Shown here piece after piece: positions 40,475 through 48,112 of a stretch of DNA of 64,000 nt. The first letter of the stretch is position 1. Each line of letters starts with the position of its first letter. The position numbers and the translations under genes are program-made. Source of the DNA: Thraustochytrium sp. TN22 (lineage: Eukaryota > Sar > Bigyra > Thraustochytrida > Thraustochytriidae); assembly GCA_013306675.1 (NCBI GenBank), contig JABLUY010000081.1:1-64000 (forward strand). Reading direction: 5' to 3'. Under the pieces are notes generated by a model that was not told the DNA's origin, did no database searches, and saw only the letters and a program-made list of their open reading frames with translations.

Positions 40475-41890
40475 ATGGCGAGCATGTTCGAGCTTATCAA
40501 GGCGGGCGACCTGGCCGGCGTCCAGCGCGCCGTGCAGGAGAACCCGAGCACGCTTGATGCTAGGGTAACCACAAACGGATTTACGCCGCTCATGTGGTCG
40601 CTAGATTCTGCATCAGGCGGTCGATCGGCTATCGCAAAGTGGCTCGTCGAGCGCGGCGTCAACCTCGACCTGCAGAATCAGGACGGATGGACCGCGCTCA
40701 TGTATGCCTGCCGGTACGACCAGCCCGAGACCGCGCAGAAGATCGTCGAGCGCGGCGCCAACCTCGACCTGCAGCAGAACGAACAATGGACCGCGCTCAT
40801 GTATGCCTGCCGGCACGACCAGCCCGAGACCGCGCAGAAGATCGTCGAGCGCGGCGCCAACCTCGACCTGCAGAACAACGAGCAGTGGACCGCGCTCATG
40901 TATGCCTGCCGGCACGACCAGCCCGAGACCGCGCAGAAGATCGTCGAGCGCGGCGCCAACCTCGACCTGCAGAATCATGACGAATGGACCGCGCTCATGC
41001 TTGCCTGCCTGCAGCCAGACGAGAGCAGCGACACGCGCGAGGGGATGCTGCGGTGCGTGAAGGTGTGCTGGACCGCGGGAGCGAGCCTGGCGCCCAGAGT
41101 CAGTACAGGTCAAGACGCGCTCGGATTGGCGCGTCAGTTTGGCCGCACGGACGCGGTCTCGTTCTTGGAGTTCGTGATGTCGTCGGAGGTGGCGCGCATC
41201 CTGCAAAGCGAGCTGGGCCTGGATCGCGCGGTGGTGGTTGCATTTTTCGATGGCGACGTGCTCACGCCGGAGGACTGCGCGCTGCTGAGCGACGTCGACC
41301 TGGAGCGGCTCGGTGTAAGGGCCATTGGGAAGCGGCGCAGATTTCTCCGGCGGTTTGCAAATGGGGGCGCGGGGACGCTCCAGCGCGAGTCGCTGACTCG
41401 GCGGGTGACGCGCCGCGTGTCAGACGCGCTGCGGCGTAGCTCCTTCGTGTACGACGCGTTTCTGACGCACGACTGGGGAGAAGACGGGCACTCAAACCAC
41501 GCGATCGTGAGCCACGTGAATCGGCTGCTCGTGGGCAGCGGCAAGTCGACCTGGTTCGACGAGCAGGCGCTCACAGGGGACATCGTGACACAGATCGAAG
41601 CCGGGATTCGCGGTTCGCGCAAGGTGGTGGTCTTCATCACGCGGCGCTACATGGAGAAGCTGGCGGCAGCCGCCAATGTGGACGACTACTGTAAGCAGGA
41701 GTACTTGGCCGCGGCCCGCCTGCGCGGTACAGCGAACCTGATCCCAGTTGTGCTGGAGGAGGCCATGCTCAACACGCGGTCCTGGATTGGCCCGCTACAG
41801 CTGCACCTGGCTGGCGTCCTTCACGTTGACTTTACAACCCCGGCCAAGCGTGAGGCCAATCTTGCCGCTCTGTTGAGGCGCATCGGCTAG
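40475..41890 (+). CDS. Ankyrin-SAM-TIR protein, intact copy 2
   Basis: 471 residues in one frame. Residues 1-230 are ankyrin repeats, four of which (58-189) are 33-residue units of near-identical DNA. Residues about 243-295 resemble a SAM domain (LTPEDCALLSDVDLERLGV, then GKRRRFLRR). A TIR domain fills 324-471: YDAFLTHDWGEDGHSNHAIV, then STWFDEQALTGDIVTQIEAG, then VVVFITRRYMEK. In DDYCKQEYLAAA, Glu409 aligns with the catalytic Glu of SARM1 (HKE), so NAD+ cleavage or cyclisation is possible; this is inferred, not shown. The WFDEQ...GDI form is that of a TIR family common in protists. No signal peptide or membrane segment: probably cytosolic. Probable role: ligand or damage recognition through ankyrin and SAM-driven assembly. 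Confidence 0.92.
   Translation: MASMFELIKAGDLAGVQRAVQENPSTLDARVTTNGFTPLMWSLDSASGGRSAIAKWLVERGVNLDLQNQDGWTALMYACRYDQPETAQKIVERGANLDLQQNEQWTALMYACRHDQPETAQKIVERGANLDLQNNEQWTALMYACRHDQPETAQKIVERGANLDLQNHDEWTALMLACLQPDESSDTREGMLRCVKVCWTAGASLAPRVSTGQDALGLARQFGRTDAVSFLEFVMSSEVARILQSELGLDRAVVVAFFDGDVLTPEDCALLSDVDLERLGVRAIGKRRRFLRRFANGGAGTLQRESLTRRVTRRVSDALRRSSFVYDAFLTHDWGEDGHSNHAIVSHVNRLLVGSGKSTWFDEQALTGDIVTQIEAGIRGSRKVVVFITRRYMEKLAAAANVDDYCKQEYLAAARLRGTANLIPVVLEEAMLNTRSWIGPLQLHLAGVLHVDFTTPAKREANLAALLRRIG
40646..41041 (+). repeat. Four 99-bp ankyrin-encoding modules in copy 2
   Basis: Modules start at 40646, 40745, 40844 and 40943, exactly 99 bp apart, each beginning GTCGAGCGCGGCG. Differences cluster in the codons just before TGGACCGCGCTCATG, that is in the finger residues (NQDG, QNEQ, NNEQ, NHDE), and at one Tyr/His position after CR. 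Confidence 0.93.
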
Positions 41891-42922
41891 CATTACTTTT
41901 TGCGTTGAATATGTTGCTTCTGTTTCAGCTTGTGAGATGCTGACGCTTGCGTGTGATTTGCGTGTGCTTCGTCCTGACAGGACGTTTCACTGAGATGTTG
42001 TGCGCGTGCCCAAGCACGAGTCACCGCAGTCCCTGAATTGGTCTCGATACCACGGTTGCTTGGCAGAACCATGGAGTTTTGAAGGATTTGCCGCAGCAGG
42101 TGTCATTGCTTACTTTGATGTGGACGCCATCGATAATCCGAGGTCGCAGTTGAGACGACGCCGCTCAGCCATCCGATCCAGGACCTTGTTGCTGCCACGC
42201 TGCAAAGCATCGCTGCATGGGAAATGACAGCGGGCAGGCGTCTTGCTCGCGAGGCTGCGTGCGTGTGCGGGATGATGCACGCCGAGACCATCTCCAAGAC
42301 CAACACGAGCAGCGGCAGCGGTGCGCATGCCAGCTTGACCCTCTCTTGTGCGCATGCCCCCGCGCGCCTCCGCAAGCACTTCATTCTCCATCTCTTCACG
42401 ACGCAACTTGACCAGCTCTTGCTGCCGTTGGTGCTGCACGGCACGCCCCTGCCCACTCCGCACGCGCGCTCCCTACGCGGCGTCTGGGCCGCCACGCCCT
42501 CCTCCGCTCCAGCTTCTTGCGCGAGCCCTATCTGCGCTCACAGCCGGCCTCGCTCCCGGTGCTCGGCCCAGCTCGCCTCGGGCCCGCGCCTTTGCGCCGC
42601 CGCTCGCCGCGCCGGCGTCGCGCCCGTACCTGGCGTGGCTGGCCAGCGACTCCGCGTCCTCGTGTGCGCGGCGGTGCACGTGCAGTGGAGGCGCAGGCCG
42701 CAGTGGCTGCTAGCGTGGGCCTAGGCGACCGTAGCGAGAGCGGCGGCGCGTGCCGCCTGCGGGCCGAGGACGCCGCCGCCGCCGGCAAACGCAGCTCGCT
42801 CGAGAGCGCGGCCGGCGGCGGCGGCGGCAGCGGCGGCGGCGGCGGCGGCGGGGGGGAGGCAGGCGCGGCGGCGGGGAGAGCCGTCGACGTATCGCAGCTC
42901 GGGCCTCCGGCATTGAACCGTC
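41891..42922. promoter_or_regulatory. 3' flank of copy 2 and duplicated 5' flank of copy 3
   Basis: The first 155 bp repeat after copy 3 at 44339. The remainder repeats the leader of copy 2, including the GGC tract at about 42812-42858. Several open frames exist on both strands, but they are not conserved between units and are not called. Confidence 0.6.
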
Positions 42923-44338
42923 ATGGCGAGCATGTTCGAGCTTATCAAGGCGGGCGACCTGGCCGGCGTCCAGCGCGCCGTGCAGGAGAACCCGAGCACG
43001 CTTGATGCTAGGGTAACCACAAACGGATTTACGCCGCTCATGTGGTCGCTACATCCTGAATCAGGCGGTCGATCGGCTATCGCCAAGTGGCTCGTCGAGC
43101 GCGGCGCCAACCTCGACCTGCAGAATCAGGACGGATGGACCGCGCTCATGATTGCCTGCCGGTACGACCAGCCCGAGACCGCGCAGAAGATCGTCGAGCG
43201 CGGCGCCAACCTCGACCTGCAGAACAACGAACAATAGACCGCGCTCATGTTTGCCTGCCGGCACGACCAGCCCGAGACCGCGCAGAAGATCGTCGAGCGC
43301 GGCGCCAACCTCGACCTGCAGGAGAACGAACAATGGACCGCGCTCATGTATGCCTGCCGGTACGACCAGCCCGAGACCGCGCAGAAGATCGTCGAGCGCG
43401 GCGCCAACCTCGACCTGCAGAGTCAGAACGGATCGACCGCGCTCATGCTTGCCTGCCAGCAGCCAGATGAGAGCAGCGACACGCGCGAGGGGATGCTGCG
43501 GTGCGTGAAGGTGTGCTGGACCGCGGGAGCGAGCCTGGCGCCCAGAGTCAGTACAGGTCAAGACGCGCTCGCGTTGGCGCGTGATTTTGGCCGCACGGAC
43601 GCGGTCTCGTTCTTGGAGTTCGTGATGTCGTCGGAGGTGGCGCGCATCCTGCAAAGCGAGCTGGGCCTGGATCGCGCAGTGGTGGTTGAGTTTTTCGATG
43701 GCGACGTGCTCACGCCGGAGGACTGCGCGCTGCTGAGCGACGTCGACCTGGAGCGGCTCGGTGTAAGGGCCATTGGGAAGCGGCGCAGATTTCTCCGGCG
43801 GTTTGCAAATGGGGGCGCGGGGACGCTCCAGCGCGAGTCGCTGACTCGGCGGGTGACGCGCCGCGTGTCAGACGCGCTGCGGCGTAGCTCCTTCGTGTAC
43901 GACGCGTTTCTGACGCACGACTGGGGAGAAGACGGGCACTCAAACCACGCGATCGTGAGCCACGTGAATCGGCTGCTCGTGGGCAGCGGCAAGTCGACCT
44001 GGTTCGACGAGCAGGCGCTCACAGGGGACATCGTGACACAGATCGAAGCCGGGATTCGCGGTTCGCGCAAGGTGGTGGTCTTCATCACGCGGCGCTACAT
44101 GGAGAAGCTGGCGGCAGCCGCCAATGTGGACGACTACTGTAAGCAGGAGTACTTGGCCGCGGCCCGCCTGCGCGGTACAGCGAACCTGATCCCAGTTGTG
44201 CTGGAGGAGGCCATGCTCAACACGCGGTCCTGGATTGGCCCGCTACAGCTGCACCTGGCTGGCGTCCTTCACGTTGACTTTACAACCCCGGCCAAGCGTG
44301 AGGCCAATCTTGCCGCTCTGTTGAGGCGCATCGGCTAG
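42923..44338 (+). pseudogene. Ankyrin-SAM-TIR copy 3 with one in-frame stop in the ankyrin part
   Basis: Same length as copy 2 (1416 bp) and same domain order. A TAG stands at 43235-43237 where all sister modules have TGG (Trp), giving a short ankyrin peptide and leaving the rest open from 43247, where an ATG follows. The DNA from about 43700 to the end, covering most of the SAM-like and all of the TIR region, is identical to copy 2, so any loss is very recent or the copies are being homogenised. Ankyrin modules (starts 43094, 43193, 43292 and 43391) differ from copy 2 in finger residues, for example SQNG and ENEQ. A separate SAM-TIR product from a downstream start is conceivable. Sequencing error is the other explanation. 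Confidence 0.75.
43094..43489 (+). repeat. Four 99-bp ankyrin-encoding modules in copy 3
   Basis: Exactly 2448 bp after those of copy 2. Individual modules match modules of other copies better than expected from their order, for example ENEQ and NNEQ types, suggesting exchange among modules. Confidence 0.88.
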
Positions 44339-45013
44339 CATTACTTTTTGCGTTGAATATGTTGCTTCTGTTTCAGCTTGTGAGATGCTGACGCTTGCGT
44401 GTGATTTGCGTGTGCTTCGTCCTGACAGGACGTTTCACTGAGATGTTGTGCGCGTGCCCAAGCACGAGTCACCGCAGTCCCTGAATTGGTCTCGATACCA
44501 CGGTTGCTTGGCAGAACCATGGAGTTTTGAAGGATTTGCCGCAGCAGGTGTCATTGCTTACTTCGATGTGGACGCCAACGATCATCCGATTCCCGTGAGG
44601 AGGTCGCAGTTGAGACGACGCCGCTCAGCCATCCGATCCAGGACCTTGTTGCTGCCGGGCTGCAAAGCATTGCTGCTTTGGGACATGGCAGCGTGAAATG
44701 TGCAGGGCAGGCGTCTGGGTCGCGAGACGGTGTGCTTGCGCGGAAAGGTGCATGTTGAGGCCATCTCAAAGACCTACGCGAGCAGCTGCAGCGGCGTGCG
44801 TGCCAGCTTGACCCGCTCTTGTGTGCTCGAGCTCGCGAGCGGTTGCTTCGCGGGGCTTACGGCCGCAAGCCCCGCAAGGCACGCGCCGTCTTGAAGCAGT
44901 GGGCGACGCTATCGATGTACCAGAGAAGAATGCAGCTTGGTCATCTGGCCCTGCGGCTGTCGAGCGGTTTGCGGTTGCTCTTCAAGCTTGACGTACGACT
45001 GAGACCAAGCCTA
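44339..45013. other. Intergenic: partial third duplication unit and unique sequence
   Basis: The first 155 bp equal the 3' flank of copy 2; 44494-44838 is a diverged 5' flank that ends without a following ankyrin gene. The rest to 45013 shows no recognisable feature. Confidence 0.6.
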
Positions 45014-45442
45014 TCAGACCATGAAAGTACAAGTGCTTCCCATGAACGCCTCATCAGCTTGACGGAATTGCGAAAAGCGAGGCTCTCGATCCTCGCGATG
45101 AACCTCGCGACGACCCTCGCGACGACCCTCGCGATGGCCCTTGCGATGACTCTCGCGATGACCCTCGCGATGACCCTCGCGATGACCCTCGCCATGACCC
45201 TCGCCATGACCCTCGCGATGACTCTCGCCATGACTCTCGCCATGACTCTCGCGACGGCCCTCGCGGTGACCGACGCAATGACCCTCGCGACCCCATTCGG
45301 TGAACAGCTGGGCAGCGGGCAGCCCTTCGTACGCAGCCGTCGCGACAGCCGCTGCGACGGCAAGAACTCCAGACAACGCCACCGTGAGTCGTCCCAAAAC
45401 AACAAAAACATCTTTTCCAAAAACATCGGCGAGGCTTGGCAT
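45014..45442 (-). CDS. Candidate small membrane protein with His-Arg-Glu-Gly repeats
   Basis: A minus-strand frame opens with MPSLADVFGKDVFVVLGRLT and continues as a hydrophobic helix (VALSGVLAVAAAVATAAY). It then runs into about 20 tetrapeptides of the type HREG, HGES and RREG, and ends near FMGSTCTFMV. Codon bias is weaker than in neighbouring genes and other frames are open across the same repeat, so coding is uncertain. It lies just downstream of the large Hint gene on the same strand. If real, it would be a single-pass protein with a basic/acidic repeat tail. Confidence 0.25.
   Translation of the reverse strand: MPSLADVFGKDVFVVLGRLTVALSGVLAVAAAVATAAYEGLPAAQLFTEWGREGHCVGHREGRRESHGESHGESHREGHGEGHGEGHREGHREGHRESHRKGHREGRREGRREVHREDREPRFSQFRQADEAFMGSTCTFMV
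45091..45290. repeat. 12-bp tandem repeat (ATGACCCTCGCG-like)
   Basis: About 16 imperfect copies of a 12-bp unit, with variants in which CGCGATG becomes CGCCATG or CGCGACG. The 12-bp period keeps every frame open on both strands, which explains the overlapping long frames here. Confidence 0.92.
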
Positions 45443-45618
45443 GCAGTCGGACTCTTCAGAGTGACTTTCTCCCCGGCGCGAACGAGGTAACGCGTTGCCC
45501 ACGTGCTACGATCGATTGTGATCAGGTGAGCTTTGGCATCCTTGACGAAGTTGCTGCGCATGCGTACAGCGTCGCCTGTCCGTGGAGAGAACTCTTCGCT
45601 CCACAGGAAACTTTCCAG

Positions 45619-47424
45619 CTAGCGTAGCTCGAGCCTGCCATTGCCGTCGGCCCCGGGGACGACGAAGGGCGCGTTTGCTGGGACGACAAAAGGCGCTTGA
45701 GCAGCGCCACCCTGCACAGGGGTGAACGCGGGGGCTGGCGATTGACCATAGACCGGCTGCAAAGAGGTTGGTGGCGGCACGTAGGACCCGCTCTGGCTCT
45801 GTGACGGTGGAAAAGCAGGTCCGCCGGAGGGGGCTTGCGAAGGTGGCGGCACGCAGGTGTCGCAAAAGTCGAGCTGGCAAATGAAGCAGTGGTTCAGGCG
45901 TGCGCCCGGCGGAAAGCCCACGTTGCACATATCGCAGATGTAGCCCTTGTTGTAGACCTGGTTGCCGGTGCGCTGCGCCATCTCGCCGCAGGTGAAGGAG
46001 CTGTAGCGGTGCGCTGGATCCTGCAGGCAGGACCGCGCGCGCGAGGCCGGAGGGGCAGGCCCGCCTCCATGAACGGAGGCGGCCTTGCGCTTGCACAGGC
46101 AGACGCAGGCGCAGCAAGAGCAAACGAGCCCGATGACGGTGCCAAAGAGGATGCCGAGGATGGACCCGATGTCAATGTCAGACTCGTCACAGGTCTCCCA
46201 CTCGCACTCGCACCACACCAGACTCGAGTTCATGCACTGCTGGAAGGCGTCGTAGAGCGATGAGTTTGAAGTGTTCCAGGCGTCCTGGAGAGGACTGAGG
46301 AAGTAGTCGCTCTGGAGTGTAGCGTTGCCGAGGTAGACGCTGCAATCCGCGTCGGCGGCGCAGTCGTCGTAGGTCGACGCACAGTGGAAGTCGATGTAGT
46401 ACTGAACGTGCTCCCAGCCGGCGTCGCCGATTGTCAGGCTCGCAGGCCAGCTGGGCACACACCATGGATCGAAGCTCGAGGCGTCGGTGCAAATGCCCGC
46501 GTTGGCTGCTGACGGGCAGGGGTCGAAGCCGTAACTGGTCGTTACGGACGGCGTGGCGTCTGGCGCCGTGTCCTCAACGCTATCGCTGTTGCCCACGGCC
46601 ATGCCCTCGGCGCAGCCACAGGTGAAGGAGGTTTCAGTCGAGTTGCTGCACCCGGGCCGGGTCTGATCGGCCCGGCACGTTGGGCTCGACCTGTAGTACG
46701 GCCTGTGGTAGACGATGTTGGCCCAGTACAGCCCGCTGAAGCTGGTGAAGTAGTACGTCGAAGACGACGTCGAGTACGAGCCGCCACTGCTTGACCAGTA
46801 CGTCGTCAAGGAGGACCCTGAGCTGCTAGTACCACTAGTACTGGAGCTGCTGCTGCCCCATGACGACGAGCCGCTCGAGAACGAGCCTTTGTTGTGCACG
46901 CGCACGCCCTCCACGTAGTACCAGTGTGTGGGTGCGAGTGAGAGCGTGAAGACAGGCACGGGAGCAGCGGCTGCCGGCCCGATTGTCGCGGATGCGTGCA
47001 CCGGCAGGCCGCGCGCGTCCTCGAGCACCTCGTCCAGCTCGAGCATCGCGGCCGTCTCCAGTGCGTAGCGCCCGTGCGTCTCGCTCGGGCGGAAGGAGAC
47101 AACCGCCTGCGCGCGGTGACTCCAGTACGGGTGATCCGGCGTCGACCAGATCGAGGAGCCGGACTCTTGTAGCTTGACCTCCGCAAGTTCTAGCGCCTCG
47201 GACCGCACGAGCTCCACCACCGTCGCGTTCGCGAGCGCGCCCGCTGCCTCGTCAAAGGAGAGCACCGCGTCGCCGGTCCGCACGTCCCTGATGCTCTTTA
47301 CGCTACCGTCGGCCATGCTGACCCTCGCATCGCCCCTGAAGCATGCTCGCGCTTCGCCCAGCCGCACGCTGTCGAGCGCCGTCGCCGCCAGCACCGCGAC
47401 CAGCGCGAGCGCCCTGGCCGCCAT
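45619..47424 (-). CDS. N-terminal Hint-domain single-pass membrane protein with zinc-binding tail
   Basis: 601 residues. The signal peptide ends GEARA, so cleavage would leave Cys28 as the first residue of the Hint domain (CFRGDARVSMADGS). The Hint landmarks are intact: TPDHPYW (T95, H98) and the closing THWYYVEGVRVHN with His177-Asn178. A long Ser/Gly linker (180-245) follows, then a Cys-rich extracellular region with Asn glycosylation sites. A transmembrane helix lies near 430-455 (ILGILFGTVIGLVCSCCACV), whose cytosolic edge is Cys-rich and may be palmitoylated. The cytosolic part has CDMCNVGFPPGARLNHCFIC followed by CDTC, a probable zinc-binding module, and a Pro/Gln-rich end. A Hint domain at the very N-terminus, without an N-extein, is unlike Hedgehog. 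The function is unknown; a receptor or adhesion role with autoprocessing is an inference. Confidence 0.87.
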   Translation of the reverse strand: MAARALALVAVLAATALDSVRLGEARACFRGDARVSMADGSVKSIRDVRTGDAVLSFDEAAGALANATVVELVRSEALELAEVKLQESGSSIWSTPDHPYWSHRAQAVVSFRPSETHGRYALETAAMLELDEVLEDARGLPVHASATIGPAAAAPVPVFTLSLAPTHWYYVEGVRVHNKGSFSSGSSSWGSSSSSTSGTSSSGSSLTTYWSSSGGSYSTSSSTYYFTSFSGLYWANIVYHRPYYRSSPTCRADQTRPGCSNSTETSFTCGCAEGMAVGNSDSVEDTAPDATPSVTTSYGFDPCPSAANAGICTDASSFDPWCVPSWPASLTIGDAGWEHVQYYIDFHCASTYDDCAADADCSVYLGNATLQSDYFLSPLQDAWNTSNSSLYDAFQQCMNSSLVWCECEWETCDESDIDIGSILGILFGTVIGLVCSCCACVCLCKRKAASVHGGGPAPPASRARSCLQDPAHRYSSFTCGEMAQRTGNQVYNKGYICDMCNVGFPPGARLNHCFICQLDFCDTCVPPPSQAPSGGPAFPPSQSQSGSYVPPPTSLQPVYGQSPAPAFTPVQGGAAQAPFVVPANAPFVVPGADGNGRLELR

Positions 47425-48112
47425 CGCGCCTCACGAACCTCTTGCTCAGGTCGGTTCTCCGCGAGCGCTTTCCCTTTTCATTCACGCGACTGCACGTGCC
47501 GTGCCGCCTTCGGCGCCTTGCCCCTTGCCAGGCGCCGCCGCGACGAACTAGCCGGTAGAGCATGCTCTCCTTCCGAGTGCTCTGTACACGTTATGCCTTT
47601 CCAAGTTCCGGTCCGCGGGGCGCCACATCTCCCTCGTTGACCTCGCCTCGCCTCGCCTCGTCTCGCTTGGTCGCGTCGCGTCGCGTCGCGTCGACGCGCT
47701 CAGCGCAGCACGCGGGGCTGGCGGCGGCGCGTGCTCCAGGTCGGCTGCGCGAGTCCAGCGGGAGGCTCCGGCCAGGCCCGGAGCTCGGACTCGAGTCCGA
47801 GTCTTGACAAGTCAAGCCAAGTTGACCGGCATTGTCCGGCAGGCCTGGGCGAGGCTGGCCGCGGGCGGAGCCGAGTGGCGCGCGCGGTGGCGAGCGCCAC
47901 ATCCATGATGTCCGCGCCTCGCAAGTCGGGCGCCGCGGTAATGCAATTGCGCTTCGCTTCGCTGGTCGCCGCGACTCCGGCCCGGCGCCCGCGGCGCGCG
48001 GCGGCAGCCCCGGCGCCGAGCGCGCGGCGAGGCCCGCGAGGACGCGGCCGGCCGCCGGCGGGCCAGAGCGAGCGGCGATCTGGGCCCGGCGGGAGGGAAG
48101 CAGGCAGAGGGA
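47425..48112. promoter_or_regulatory. Divergent promoter region, Hint gene and alpha/beta hydrolase gene
   Basis: Contains CTCGCCTCGCCTCG and GTCGCGTCGCGTC runs (47640-47695) and a palindrome-like CGGACTCGAGTCCGAG at 47787-47802, related to the GAGTCC arrays elsewhere. No gene is supported. Confidence 0.5.

Larger units (their letters stand above)
39623..44838. repeat. Tandem duplication, unit about 2.45 kb, two full and one partial copy
   Basis: The landmark TCGATACCAC occurs at 39623, 42046 and 44494. The units are 2423 and 2448 bp, plus a partial third unit that can be followed with growing divergence to about 44838. Each unit contains a 5' flank of about 850 bp, an ankyrin-SAM-TIR gene (gene starts 40475 and 42923, exactly 2448 apart) and a 3' flank. 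Flanks and genes of the two full units are almost identical, showing recent duplication or gene conversion. Confidence 0.92.

Noticed and set aside
39652-40557. Long plus-strand frame across the 5' flank of ankyrin-TIR copy 2
   Set aside because: The equivalent flank of copy 3 has different open frames, and the frame runs through a GGC tract and overlaps the real gene start.
39025-44838. Mobile element as the cause of the 2.45-kb tandem units
   Set aside because: No transposase, reverse transcriptase, terminal inverted repeats or target duplications were seen; simple unequal crossing-over explains the array.
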